The notes beneath the pieces are model-generated. The model saw only the letters and a list, made by a program, of their open reading frames with translations, did no database searches and was not told the DNA's origin. From contig NZ_JAHLNO010000001.1 of the NCBI RefSeq assembly GCF_018916875.1, forward strand, positions 1 to 64,000: 64,000 nucleotides of DNA, given 5' to 3'. This document shows, in pieces, positions 27,428-36,771 of this stretch. The stretch is from Virgibacillus proomii (GTDB lineage: Bacteria > Bacillota > Bacilli > Bacillales > Amphibacillaceae). The translations under genes and the position numbers were made by a program. How positions within the stretch are numbered: position 1 is the first letter of the stretch; every line of letters starts with the position of its first letter.

Positions 27428-28051
27428 TTGGAAATAGTTATTCAATGGGTGACACAAATTATCATATTTATTTTGCTTGCTACGGTCATTGACTTACTAA
27501 TACCCGCTACTGCATTAAAAAAATATATTAAGCTAGTCGTTGGCTTTATCCTTATTTTAATTTTATTAAAACCGATTTTTTTCTTGTTTCAAATCGATGT
27601 CCAACATGCATTAGAGGCTTCTATATCAAAGCTTGATAGAAATTCACAGCAGGTAGAATCAATGGAAAATTTAATTGAATCACAAAAAAATGAAATAGAA
27701 GGGACACAAGATGCATATATTTTAGAACAAATGGCTGTCCAATTAAAACAAATTGCAAAAGAACCACTCAAAAAGAAATTTCAAACAGAAATAAAACATA
27801 TCGAATTCCGATTTACTCATGAAGGAGAAAACACTTTTGAGAACTTGGATGAAGTCATTGTTTATTTAACCGAATCAAATAATGATGGGGAGGGAGCAGT
27901 GAGAGTAGTTGATGATGTTGTAATTTATTCAGACAGCCCAAATACGTCAAAAGAAGATAAGAAGCTTCAGGAAATAGAGGCAGTGCTTAATGAGGTGTGG
28001 GAGATGGATAAGAAAAAATTGATACTACAGTGGGAGGGAGGTCCATCTTGA
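27428..28051 (+). CDS. spoIIIAF: Stage III sporulation protein AF
   Basis: The 207-residue protein has two N-terminal membrane helices (about 5-25 and 35-52) followed by a soluble ring-forming domain, in the family order. TTG 27428 is preferred because AGGGTG precedes it and the alignment with B. subtilis SpoIIIAF begins there. GTG 27419 is the alternative. It overlaps the next gene by 4 nt. Confidence 0.9.
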   Translation: MEIVIQWVTQIIIFILLATVIDLLIPATALKKYIKLVVGFILILILLKPIFFLFQIDVQHALEASISKLDRNSQQVESMENLIESQKNEIEGTQDAYILEQMAVQLKQIAKEPLKKKFQTEIKHIEFRFTHEGENTFENLDEVIVYLTESNNDGEGAVRVVDDVVIYSDSPNTSKEDKKLQEIEAVLNEVWEMDKKKLILQWEGGPS

Positions 28052-28689
28052 AAGATAAATTTTCAAAGTTATTTCAAAAAGACAATGGAAGCAAGTTTAT
28101 AAAAAAAAAGGGATATATCCTTATTTTAGCTTTGGTAAGCATTTTGCTTCTGATTATTGGTAATATTTTTTCTTCAACGTTTAAAACAGACAAAGAAGAT
28201 CAAGTCGGACCAGCCATTGAACAGCCAAATGAACAAGCTGATGAGCGAGCAGAAGAAACAGCTTCCCCAAAAATGAGTACAACATCCGATTTAGAAGAAC
28301 TGGAGTCCATTTATACAAAGGATTTAGAAGCATTATTAAATAAAATTAAAGGCGTATCAGAAGCTGAAGTAATGGTGAATTTGGAATCAACGAGTATTAA
28401 AGTATATGAAAAAAATTTGATAAAGGGACAACAAACAACAGAAGAAACAGATAAAAGCGGTGGCACAAGAGAAATAGAGGAGGAGACCCAAGAAACACAA
28501 ACCGTATTAGTTAGACAAGGGGAAAAGGAGGTACCCTTACTCGTTCAAACGAAAAAACCAGAAGTACGTGGAGTGTTTGTGGTTGCAAAAGGAACAGATC
28601 ATGCCACTGTCAAGAAATGGGTAGTTGAAGCCGTTTCCCGAGTGTTGGATGTACCAACACACCGAGTATCCGTAATGCCAAAGAATTAA
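28048..28689 (+). CDS. spoIIIAG: Stage III sporulation protein AG
   Basis: It encodes 213 residues: a short cytoplasmic start, one membrane helix (about 22-42), an acidic linker, and a ring-building motif domain with EVMVNLESTSIKVYEKN near 107 and VVAKGTDHATVKKWVVEAVSRVL near 180. SpoIIIAG forms a large ring in the intermembrane space. TTG 28048 follows GGGAGGGAGG. Confidence 0.93.
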   Translation: MKDKFSKLFQKDNGSKFIKKKGYILILALVSILLLIIGNIFSSTFKTDKEDQVGPAIEQPNEQADERAEETASPKMSTTSDLEELESIYTKDLEALLNKIKGVSEAEVMVNLESTSIKVYEKNLIKGQQTTEETDKSGGTREIEEETQETQTVLVRQGEKEVPLLVQTKKPEVRGVFVVAKGTDHATVKKWVVEAVSRVLDVPTHRVSVMPKN

Positions 28690-28703
28690 AAGGAGGAATC
28701 AAA

Positions 28704-29264
28704 ATGTTAAAAAAGCAAACAGTTTGGTTATTGACTATGTTGAGTCTTATGATTGTGTTAAGTGTGTATTATATGACTTCTCCAGATAGTGAAGATTTAG
28801 CTTATTTGAATGATGGACAAGACAAAGCAAGTAAAAAAGCAGTACCGACTGATTCAGAAGAGGCGGAAGTAGAAGAAATTTCTAACTTAGGTCAGGATGA
28901 ATTATTTACGACGATTCGCATGGAATTACAGGATAAAAGAAATATGGAAAAAGAGCGACTAACGGATATTGTTGCCTCCAGTTCAGCAAGTGCAGCTGAG
29001 AAAGATGAGGCATTAAAAGAAATCGATGCAATGGAAGAAATAGCTTCAAAAGAAAAAATTCTGGAAGAAACGATCGTTGCTTCAGCTAATTATGAAGACG
29101 TACTTGTTCGATCAGAAGATGCAAATGTAACAGTCCAAGTAAAAGTCAAAGAGAATTTACCAAAATCCGAAGCAGTTTCCATTATACAAATGGTAAAAGA
29201 TGAACTCGGTGATAAAAAGGTAAATGTATCCTACGTTCCTTCCGAAGCAAATAAAAAGGAATAG
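28704..29264 (+). CDS. spoIIIAH: Stage III sporulation protein AH
   Basis: A 186-residue protein with one N-terminal membrane helix (about 7-24), an acidic linker and the YscJ/FliF-like domain. It binds SpoIIQ of the forespore across the intermembrane space. The cluster ASSSASAAEKDEALKEIDAM near 90 is typical. AAAGGAGG precedes the ATG. A terminator follows, closing the operon. Confidence 0.94.
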   Translation: MLKKQTVWLLTMLSLMIVLSVYYMTSPDSEDLAYLNDGQDKASKKAVPTDSEEAEVEEISNLGQDELFTTIRMELQDKRNMEKERLTDIVASSSASAAEKDEALKEIDAMEEIASKEKILEETIVASANYEDVLVRSEDANVTVQVKVKENLPKSEAVSIIQMVKDELGDKKVNVSYVPSEANKKE

Positions 29265-29267
29265 CGT

Positions 29268-29299
29268 AAAAAATCCGGGCTTTTCCCGGATTTTTTATA
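29268..29299 (+). terminator. spoIIIA operon terminator
   Basis: AAAAAATCCGGG and CCCGGATTTTTT form a strong stem with a 4-nt loop and a T-tail, directly after spoIIIAH. Confidence 0.92.
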
Positions 29300-29355
29300 T
29301 CTAGGAAACCTATATCCGATTTTACATGTTGGATATCTTTTCTTAAAAGGTTTTG

Positions 29356-29912
29356 TCAGGCTTATGCGCTCAAGCTATAGCAAACTTCGCTCCTCCTTCT
29401 ACGATACGTCAACACTCGGTTCGAATCTAAAGGAAGGCCGACTAAAAGCGGGCTTGTCGCTCAGACGTCGGCATACCCCTGTTGTAAGGGTATATTTTCT
29501 TTATCCTGAAAGAGTTGCGGATTTTTCTCATTTCAAAAATGTGTTTATGATATTTGCGAACATGATGAGAAAAACGGCTCCTAAATCCCTAATTCGTTTT
29601 GGTCCAGAGCAAAAAAAGGAATAACGACAGCGATACATCGCGATTTTTCAAGGATGTTGATCACAAAGACGTTACAACAGGGCTCGGAAAGTTACCTCAG
29701 CGACGCATTGTACACGGAAAAAGGGTTTTCCTTCCTCAAGGACAGAGTATGCTTCAACAGCAAAACACCGCGGTTTTCAAGGACAAGAAAAGCTTCGATA
29801 GTGATACACCGCACGTAGAAAAAGCGTTCTTCTTTTTCAAGGACAAGGAAAAACAGCGACAGCGACGCGAAAAGCGCTCCTTGAATGGAAGTTCCCTTTA
29901 TCTCTTCAGAAG
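29356..29912 (+). repeat. Composite E-B-D repeat block
   Basis: Family E (about 29425-29515) is followed by a B left half (TTTATCCTGAAAGAG, TTTTTCTC/GAGAAAAA, CGGCTCCTAAATCCC). Next come four degenerate D units (CAGCGATACATCG, GCACGTAGAAAAAGCGT, TTTTTCAAGGACA), ending with CCTTGAATGGAAGTTCCC, a B right end. This is the same E-B order as at 11688 and the same B-D nesting as at 4146. Confidence 0.7.
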
Positions 29913-30400
29913 ATCTGCCGTTTTTACACAAGCTAATCAAACGCTTCTAGCTTTTGTTCCTGACTAAATTAGTTAATGCTAGTAATCCATAGCTGGTATT
30001 TATATTTTTGTCCAATATTTAAATGTCTGTTTTATTCATAAATAGAATAAAGAAAAATTTTTAAAATCATTTTAAATGTCTTTTTTTCCAACAAAGATAA
30101 ATTAAAAAGAAAACAGTGAAGTAATAGTTAAAAATGGATATTTACTGCAAAACGGTCGTTAATATAATTGGTCACGAACTAATGCTTACAATTTTTTTTG
30201 ATATGTTCATCTAGTATTAAACCGCTGCAAATGTTCGCTTTCTGAGGTTAAGCTTGGTATAATTAGAACAGACTGATATTACTCGTTACTCCTTCACTTC
30301 AGAAAATACCTTGAAGTTTCTTTACTATTTATCGTAAAATATTAAAAGGAGTTATTAGTACCTAATAATAAATTTTGAACAGTATGATGAAGGGGTGCCA
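29913..30400. other. AT-rich intergenic region before accB
   Basis: There is no gene here. A candidate promoter lies near its right end (see 30311). Confidence 0.5.
30311..30340 (+). promoter_or_regulatory. Candidate accB promoter
   Basis: TTGAAG and TAAAAT are 18 nt apart, and the predicted start lies about 60 nt before accB. The match is only moderate. Confidence 0.35.
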
Positions 30401-30407
30401 TATATAC

Positions 30408-30890
30408 ATGTTAAATATGCATGAAATACAAGAGATTATAAAGCTGATTGATCAATCATCAATTGAAGAGTTTACTTATGAAGCAAACGGAACAGCGATT
30501 TCATTAAAAAAATCAGTAACTCCCCAACTAAGAGTTAATGATATTAAGTCACAAATACAGCCAAATATAGAGCAGCAATCAGAACCGGACAAGCTTTCTG
30601 AAGAAAAAGTAGAAAAACCAATACCACAAGAAAAAGCGAAAACTGCATACGATCATGAAATTGTTTCTCCTATGGTTGGTACATTTTATGCTGCCCCATC
30701 CCCGGAAAAGGAAAGTTTTGTTACGGTTGGTAGCAAAGTAGAAGAATCAACCGTAGTATGTATCGTTGAGGCGATGAAATTATTCAATGAAATTGAAGCA
30801 GAAGTTTGTGGTGAAATTGTAGAAATACTAGTAGAAAATGGCCAGCTTGTCGAGTATGGGCAGCCGTTATTCCGGGTTAGTACAAAGTAA
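30408..30890 (+). CDS. accB: Biotin carboxyl carrier protein of acetyl-CoA carboxylase
   Basis: It has 160 residues: an N-terminal helix region ([13 protein letters not shown]), a flexible charged linker, and the biotinyl domain with [13 protein letters not shown] near 122, whose lysine carries biotin. It shuttles carboxyl groups for malonyl-CoA synthesis. ATG 30408 fits the spacing from GAAGGGG, and a longer frame from 30375 includes that site. It is followed by accC after 13 nt. Confidence 0.94.
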   Translation: MLNMHEIQEIIKLIDQSSIEEFTYEANGTAISLKKSVTPQLRVNDIKSQIQPNIEQQSEPDKLSEEKVEKPIPQEKAKTAYDHEIVSPMVGTFYAAPSPEKESFVTVGSKVEESTVVCIVEAMKLFNEIEAEVCGEIVEILVENGQLVEYGQPLFRVSTK

Positions 30891-30903
30891 GGGGATGGAG
30901 AGT

Positions 30904-32265
30904 GTGATAAAAAAACTGTTGATTGCAAACAGAGGGGAGATTGCAGTTCGAATCATTCGTGCATGTAAAGAGATGGGGATAGAAACCGTTGCTGTGTATT
31001 CACAAGCAGATAGAGATGCATTACATGTGCAAATGGCTGATGAAGCTTATTGTATCGGCCCGACGCAAAGTAAAGATAGCTATCTTAATTTGACGAACAT
31101 TATGAGTATAGCCACACTTACAGAAGTGGATGCTGTTCATCCAGGATATGGATTTTTAGCCGAGAATGCTGACTTTGCAGAAATTTGCCGTGCATGTAAT
31201 ATTATTTTTATTGGTCCAACTCCTGAAGCAATTCAAAAGATGGGAATTAAGGATGTAGCACGTCAGACAATGGAAGAGGCCAATGTGCCAATTGTTCCAG
31301 GATCTAAGGGTATTATTGAGAATGAAAAGGAAGCAAAAGTAATTGCCAGCGAAATTGGCTATCCCGTAATTATTAAGGCGACAGCTGGTGGAGGCGGAAA
31401 AGGGATTCGTGTAGCGAGAACGGAAGAAGAATTGCTTAAAGGTATTGAAGTTACGCAGAAAGAAGCCGAAACATCTTTCGGTAATAGAGGGGTTTATATC
31501 GAAAAATATATTGAAGATTTTCGTCATGTAGAAATCCAAGTGTTGGCAGATAAGCATGGTAATGTTATTCATCTTGGAGAACGAGATTGTTCCATTCAAC
31601 GTCGATTACAAAAGTTAGTGGAAGAAGCTCCGTCACCTGCAGTTACTCCAGAAATCAGAAGAAAAATGGGAGAAGCATCTGTAAAGGCTGCGAAAGCAGT
31701 GGGGTATGAAGGTGCAGGAACGATTGAATATATATTCGATCGAACAACACATGAATTTTATTTTATGGAAATGAACACCCGAATTCAAGTTGAACATCCT
31801 GTAACTGAATTAATCACAGGGATTGATTTAATCAAAGAGCAAATTAAAATCGCCGATAATCAGGAAATATCATTTAGACAATCAGATATTACGTTAGATG
31901 GTTGGGCTATCGAGTGTAGAATTAATGCAGAAAATCCGTTTAAAAATTTCATGCCATCTCCGGGTACTATTACGATGTATCTGCCACCGGGGGGACTTGG
32001 CGTTCGTGTTGACTCGGCTGTATATTCAGACTATCGAATACCTCCTTATTATGATTCCATGGTAGCAAAACTAATTACGTACGGTAAAACCCGTGAAGAG
32101 GCTGTTCATCGTATGAAACGGGCATTAGATGAATTTATCATTGAAGGGGTACATACTACGATTCCCTTTCATCGTTTAATAATGGAGCATCCTGTCTTTT
32201 TAAATGGGGATTTCAATACGAAATTTCTTGAAGAAAACCCGATAGTACAAGTTGAAAAGGAATAG
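30904..32265 (+). CDS. accC: Biotin carboxylase subunit of acetyl-CoA carboxylase
   Basis: It encodes 453 residues of the ATP-grasp biotin carboxylase. GTG 30904 gives the family start IKKLLIANRGEIAVRI. Also visible are the glycine-rich ATP loop KATAGGGGKGIRVA near 160, the RDCSIQRRLQK stretch near 235 and EMNTRIQVEHPVTE near 288. It carboxylates biotin on AccB using bicarbonate and ATP. Confidence 0.96.
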   Translation: MIKKLLIANRGEIAVRIIRACKEMGIETVAVYSQADRDALHVQMADEAYCIGPTQSKDSYLNLTNIMSIATLTEVDAVHPGYGFLAENADFAEICRACNIIFIGPTPEAIQKMGIKDVARQTMEEANVPIVPGSKGIIENEKEAKVIASEIGYPVIIKATAGGGGKGIRVARTEEELLKGIEVTQKEAETSFGNRGVYIEKYIEDFRHVEIQVLADKHGNVIHLGERDCSIQRRLQKLVEEAPSPAVTPEIRRKMGEASVKAAKAVGYEGAGTIEYIFDRTTHEFYFMEMNTRIQVEHPVTELITGIDLIKEQIKIADNQEISFRQSDITLDGWAIECRINAENPFKNFMPSPGTITMYLPPGGLGVRVDSAVYSDYRIPPYYDSMVAKLITYGKTREEAVHRMKRALDEFIIEGVHTTIPFHRLIMEHPVFLNGDFNTKFLEENPIVQVEKE

Positions 32266-32319
32266 AATGTAATACGGACAATCTAAGATTTTGTCCGTTA
32301 CATATAAAGGAGTGAGCAT

Positions 32320-32715
32320 ATGAGTGAACAACCACTATTAAATGTGAGTGATGATAATTTAGGTAAAGTAGAAATTGCACCAGAAGTCATTGAGGTGATT
32401 GCTGGAATAGCAGCTTCTGAAGTAGAAGGTCTTTATGCCATGCGGGGCAATTTTGCTTCCGGTGTTGCAGAAAAATTTGGAAAAAAGACCCATAGTAAAG
32501 GAGTAAAGGTTGAACTTTCTGATAATGGGATTGTGATCGATTTGTATGTAATTTTACAATTCGGCGTTTCCATTCCGCAAGTAGCTCAATTGCTTCAATC
32601 AAATATTAGACAAACGTTAAAGAATATGACCGCATTAGATATTAAAGAAATTAATGTTCATGTGGTTGGAATTCAGATGGATGCTGCGGAAGATGAGGCA
32701 GAACCGTATAAATAA
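32320..32715 (+). CDS. yqhY: Asp23/Gls24 family protein YqhY
   Basis: A 131-residue protein of the Asp23 fold with APEVIEVIAGIAASEVEGL near 22 and the C-terminal LDIKEINVHVVGIQM. In Bacillaceae it is regularly found after accBC and is thought to moderate acetyl-CoA carboxylase activity; this is known of the B. subtilis gene and is not shown here. GGAGTGAGC precedes the ATG. Confidence 0.92.
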   Translation: MSEQPLLNVSDDNLGKVEIAPEVIEVIAGIAASEVEGLYAMRGNFASGVAEKFGKKTHSKGVKVELSDNGIVIDLYVILQFGVSIPQVAQLLQSNIRQTLKNMTALDIKEINVHVVGIQMDAAEDEAEPYK

Positions 32716-32751
32716 TTGTACATTTAACCTTTCATACATTGTTTAAAAATG

Positions 32752-32798
32752 ATCCTTTCATGAGGAATACTATTTCCTTGTGAAAGGGTATTTATTTT
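32752..32798 (+). terminator. acc operon terminator
   Basis: CCTTTCA...TGAAAGG with an internal loop, followed by a T-rich stretch that runs into the family A copy. Confidence 0.65.
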
Positions 32799-32888
32799 AC
32801 TATAGGAAAGTATAAAATTTTAGGGTTTATAGTATAAGAAAAACTATAGCTTTCGCTAAAGACTTGGCGACAAGCCAAGTTTTTCTAA
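32799..32888 (+). repeat. Family A repeat
   Basis: Complete copy, ACTATAGGAAAGTATAAAAT to GCCAAGTTTTTCTAA, directly after the accBC-yqhY terminator. Confidence 0.87.
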
Positions 32889-33131
32889 TGATAATGGTCT
32901 CTCGCTAAGGTTTGTATTAAGGCGAGATGAGAATTCTAAAACATGCTTGTCCAAACAGGAGAATAAAAACTAGAGGTTGACTAGGTTTGGGAGCGTCCTT
33001 GAAAAAGAAAACCAAGACTAGCGGAGATGGATATCAATACATAAGCGAAGAAATTTATTAATTATAGGGGCTTTTGAACAACCACTCAAATGGGAATAGC
33101 TATATTACGAATCCTTATACTAATTTATAAA

Positions 33132-33312
33132 TAAAGTGAAACTTCATTCAGTAGGAGTTTTCTTCCATCTCCTATTGAATGTTAGTACCACAAGGGTATG
33201 ACCTAAGACCCTTGAACGAATCGGGCATTTAGGTGCCGTTTTCTTTCACTTAGACCCTTTTGTAACAACTCAGACTCTTAAAGTGGGAGTCTACGGCACC
33301 TTACATGCGGGA
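33132..33312 (-). repeat. Family B repeat, reverse orientation
   Basis: It reads on the plus strand from TAAAGTGAAACTTCATTCAG to CCTTACATGCGGGA, with TAAA at both edges (TTTA on the element strand). All three hairpins are intact. No gene is seen elsewhere in 32716-33615. Confidence 0.88.
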
Positions 33313-33615
33313 TAAATGCTAGTACCAAATACCCTTGAAACAGTTAGATCGTGTTTCAAGAGTTCGGAGTAAAAGCTGGTAGATAAGGGCTCCTAATCCC
33401 GTTAGTCAGTGAAGTAAAATAAGGAAAGCTTCTGGGACGGTAACCAACGGATATATCTGGGATAGGTTAACCCTTAGAATACGGGTTTGCTGAGCAAAAA
33501 TTTTCTAAAATAAAGCTTTGTTTTTTATCTTTGGACAATCGAAAGTTGGTAATAGCGTTGCAATTAAAATCATGTTATGATTTTGTAAGAGATAAATTAA
33601 AGGAGCTACAAAGGA

Positions 33616-33993
33616 ATGAATAGACATCAAGCAAGAGAAAAGGCATTACAATTATTATTCTCCCTTGACATACATGAAGTGAAGTCAATAGAAGATATGG
33701 AATATGTAAGTCAAACAGCAACCAAAAATGCCTTTTTAACCATACTCGTTAATGGAGTTATTCAACATAAAGAAGAAATTGATTCATTGCTTACAGCTAA
33801 GCTGAAAAATTGGTCCATTGATCGAATAGCTTCGGTCGAAAAGACAATTCTTCGCATGGCGATATTTGAAATAAGCTATGTGGATGATATTCCAACGAGT
33901 GTTTCCATCAATGAAGCAATTGAGTTGGCAAATAAGTATGGTGATGATCGATCAGGAAAGTTCATAAATGGAGTACTGTCTAAATTTGTTTAA
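33616..33993 (+). CDS. nusB: Transcription antitermination factor NusB
   Basis: It has 125 residues, all helical. It begins with the family signature [18 protein letters not shown] and ends with [27 protein letters not shown]. NusB binds boxA RNA together with NusE (S10) in rRNA transcription. AAAGGAGC precedes the ATG. In B. subtilis it directly follows yqhY, while here 900 bp of repeats intervene. Confidence 0.95.
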   Translation: MNRHQAREKALQLLFSLDIHEVKSIEDMEYVSQTATKNAFLTILVNGVIQHKEEIDSLLTAKLKNWSIDRIASVEKTILRMAIFEISYVDDIPTSVSINEAIELANKYGDDRSGKFINGVLSKFV

Positions 33994-33994
33994 G

Positions 33995-34310
33995 TGCGTG
34001 TTCAAAAAGAGGTTAAGAAGGACCGATACCGGTTAAGATCCTAACATGCAACACCGACATAGCACGTCCTGCCGATGCGGACTTCGAAGCTCGCAGTTTC
34101 CGGGCAGTATAGTAATTTAGATAAAAGCCAGAAACAAATTAATTAAGAAAACTTGGCAAGCGGAATAAAGACAATAGCCTAGTTGCACTTAAACTTAGAA
34201 CTTAAAACATTTTCACTATATTGAATTAACTTGAGCACTAAAATCTGATGCATTCTAACGTGTGAAGTAATTCAAGGCGTCATTTTTCCGGAATTTTTAA
34301 ACATCGTTTT
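33995..34310. repeat. Family F-like element between nusB and folD
   Basis: GTGTTCAAAAAG at the left and CCGGAATTTTTAAACATC at the right resemble inverted F ends. The interior contains GGCGT-rich and A/T-rich parts and no gene. The match with the other F copies is limited to the ends. Confidence 0.45.
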
Positions 34311-34336
34311 TAAAATAATTGAGGGGGTTCTATACA

Positions 34337-35197
34337 TTGACAGCAGAAATTATTGATGGTAAAGGTTTATCACTAGAGCTTAGAAAAGCAATGAAAGAAG
34401 AAGTTACCAAGTTGAAAGCGACAGGAATCCATCCTAAGCTTACTGTAGTGTTGGTTGGTAATCATCCTGCTTCAAAGTCGTATGTTAATGGCAAGAAAAA
34501 GGCTTGTCATGAAACTGGAATTGATTCGGAGATTTTGGAGTTGTCAACATCAGTTACGGAATCAGAACTGTTGCAACAGATACATAAATTAAATAATGAT
34601 CCCACAGTACATGGCATACTTGTTCAATTACCACTGCCAGATCATATTCAAGAGCAAAAAGTAATTGAAGCGATTATTCCGGAAAAAGATGTAGATGGGT
34701 TTCACCCTGTTAATATAGGAAGAATGATGACAGGGATGGATACGTTTTTACCTTGTACTCCATATGGAATTATCACCATGTTACAATCGAAATCAATTCC
34801 AATCAAGGGACAACATGCAGTGGTTATCGGAAGAAGTAATATTGTAGGTAAACCAGTAACCCAATTATTATTAAATCATCATGCAACTGTGACTACTTGT
34901 CATTCGAAAACAAAGGATCTTAAAAGTTATACAAAGCAAGCCGATATCTTAATTGTTGCAATTGGAAAAGCACATGTTATTGATGAAAGCTATATTAAAG
35001 AAGGCGCAACTGTGATTGATGTCGGAATTAATCGCTTAGATGATGGTACGTTAACAGGTGATGTAGACTATGAAAGCATGAAAGAAAAAGCGGCATACCT
35101 TACTCCGGTACCAAGAGGAGTAGGACCAATGACGATAACAATGTTACTAAAGAATACAATTAAAGCGGCAAAAGGGTTCGAGAACCGTGAAAGATAA
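34337..35197 (+). CDS. folD: Methylene-tetrahydrofolate dehydrogenase/cyclohydrolase FolD
   Basis: It encodes 286 residues of the bifunctional enzyme that interconverts 5,10-methylene- and 10-formyl-THF. Motifs: SKSYVNGKKKACHETGI near 50 with the catalytic lysine, VHGILVQLPLP near 90 and PCTPYGIITML near 137. The Rossmann segment VVIGRSNIVGKPV (about 160) and TPVPRGVGPMTITMLL close the protein. TTG 34337 has GAGGGGG upstream. The 3' end overlaps xseA. Confidence 0.95.
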   Translation: MTAEIIDGKGLSLELRKAMKEEVTKLKATGIHPKLTVVLVGNHPASKSYVNGKKKACHETGIDSEILELSTSVTESELLQQIHKLNNDPTVHGILVQLPLPDHIQEQKVIEAIIPEKDVDGFHPVNIGRMMTGMDTFLPCTPYGIITMLQSKSIPIKGQHAVVIGRSNIVGKPVTQLLLNHHATVTTCHSKTKDLKSYTKQADILIVAIGKAHVIDESYIKEGATVIDVGINRLDDGTLTGDVDYESMKEKAAYLTPVPRGVGPMTITMLLKNTIKAAKGFENRER

Positions 35198-36530
35198 ATA
35201 TTTAACAGTTACGGCATTAACCAAGTACATTAAGCGGAAAATGGATACAGACCCTCATCTAAGGGAAGTTTGGTTGCGTGGGGAAATATCGAATTTTAAA
35301 CATCATTCTCGCGGACATATGTATTTAACGATAAAGGATGATCGTTCACGGATTCAAGCAGTGATGTTTGCGGGGAATAACCGATTTTTAAAATTTGTTC
35401 CAGAAAATGGAATGAATGTACTGATTAAAGGAGAAATTAGTGTATTTGAAGTGTACGGCCAATATCAACTATACATTCAGCATATGGAACCAGACGGGAT
35501 AGGAGCACTGTATGTTGCGTATGAGCAGTTAAAAGAAAAATTGCAGAAGAAAGGCTTCTTTGACCAAGCCTATAAAAAGGCGATCCCCCCATTACCGCAG
35601 AAAATAGGCATTATCACTTCGCCAACGGGAGCGGCGATACGTGATATTATCACGACCATCAAACGCAGGTATCCAATTGTTAAAATGATTGTACTGCCTG
35701 TATTAGTTCAAGGAGAAGCAGCCGCTAATTCCATAAAACAGGCAATAGAAACAGCAAATAAGGTGGGAAATTTTGATCTGTTAATTGTTGCAAGAGGCGG
35801 TGGCTCGATTGAAGAGCTATGGAGCTTTAATGAAGAAATAGTAGCAGAAGCCATTTTTCATTCTAAAATTCCGATTATTTCGGCTGTGGGGCATGAAACA
35901 GATACAACGATCAGTGATTATGTTGCTGATTTACGCGCACCAACACCAACAGGAGCGGCAGAGCTTGCAGTTCCTTCTAGTAGCGAATTAAAGGACCGAA
36001 TACTCACGCTAAAGCGAATACTTATAAAAGATATACGTCAAAAAATAAAACAGCAGCGACAGCTATTAATCAAATTACAACAATCCTATGCTTTCCGTTA
36101 TCCAGGTCAACTTCTAAAACAAAAGGAACAAGAGCTAGATAGAAGGGTAGAGCAATTACAAAAAGCAATGGTCCAAAAAGTAACAGAAAAACGTCAAAAC
36201 TATCAGCACGTGCATGTACGCCTAGCAACTCAACATCCTGGTAGACAATTAAAAAGAGCAAAACTTCAGCTACAGCAGTTAGCAAAAAGGCATAATTTCG
36301 CAATGAAGCAAGTGCAAACAAGTAAACGAGAGGTTTTATATAAGCAAGTAGATAAATTAAGTTTGCTTAATCCGTTAGAGATTATGAAACGGGGTTTTTC
36401 GATAGCTTATTCACCATCAGATAAAATTATTAAATCGATCGAACATGTTCATCCAGAGGACATTATTTCTTTAAGAGTTATGGATGGACTGATTACTTGT
36501 CATGTTAAGGAAGTGGAGGAGAAAATTTAA
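35187..36530 (+). CDS. xseA: Exodeoxyribonuclease VII large subunit
   Basis: The 447-residue protein has an N-terminal OB fold (VWLRGEISNFKHHSRGHMYL near 27), the catalytic core with GIITSPTGAAIRDI near 139 and DLLIVARGGGSIEELWSFN near 190, and a long coiled-coil C-terminus rich in Q, K and R. With XseB it degrades single-stranded DNA into short oligonucleotides. It starts with GTG 35187, overlapping folD by 11 nt. Confidence 0.95.
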   Translation: MKDKYLTVTALTKYIKRKMDTDPHLREVWLRGEISNFKHHSRGHMYLTIKDDRSRIQAVMFAGNNRFLKFVPENGMNVLIKGEISVFEVYGQYQLYIQHMEPDGIGALYVAYEQLKEKLQKKGFFDQAYKKAIPPLPQKIGIITSPTGAAIRDIITTIKRRYPIVKMIVLPVLVQGEAAANSIKQAIETANKVGNFDLLIVARGGGSIEELWSFNEEIVAEAIFHSKIPIISAVGHETDTTISDYVADLRAPTPTGAAELAVPSSSELKDRILTLKRILIKDIRQKIKQQRQLLIKLQQSYAFRYPGQLLKQKEQELDRRVEQLQKAMVQKVTEKRQNYQHVHVRLATQHPGRQLKRAKLQLQQLAKRHNFAMKQVQTSKREVLYKQVDKLSLLNPLEIMKRGFSIAYSPSDKIIKSIEHVHPEDIISLRVMDGLITCHVKEVEEKI

Positions 36531-36532
36531 TT

Positions 36533-36769
36533 ATGGCAGAGAAGGATAAAGAATTGTCATTTGAAGAAGCAATGCAAGAGCTCGAAGAAATTGTGGAAAA
36601 GTTGGAGACAGGGGATGTCCCCTTGGAAAAAGCCATTAATTATTATCAAGATGGCATGAAGTTGTCTAAGCTTTGTAATGATAAACTAAATCAAGTAGAA
36701 GATAAAATGACAAAAATAATGAACGAACAGGGAGATTTTGATCCATTTCAGATCCAGGAGGAAGAATAG
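36533..36769 (+). CDS. xseB: Exodeoxyribonuclease VII small subunit
   Basis: A 78-residue helical hairpin with SFEEAMQELEEIVEKLETGD near 10 and PLEKAINYYQDGM following, the XseB signature. It forms the multimeric partner that binds the XseA coiled coil. It is placed 2 nt after xseA and 2 nt before ispA, so the genes are cotranscribed. Confidence 0.95.
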   Translation: MAEKDKELSFEEAMQELEEIVEKLETGDVPLEKAINYYQDGMKLSKLCNDKLNQVEDKMTKIMNEQGDFDPFQIQEEE

Positions 36770-36771
36770 AC

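Noticed and set aside
29364-29967. Open frames of 86 and 122 codons after spoIIIAH
   Set aside because: They consist of E, B and D repeat DNA. Basic, serine-rich translation is an artefact of the hairpin units.
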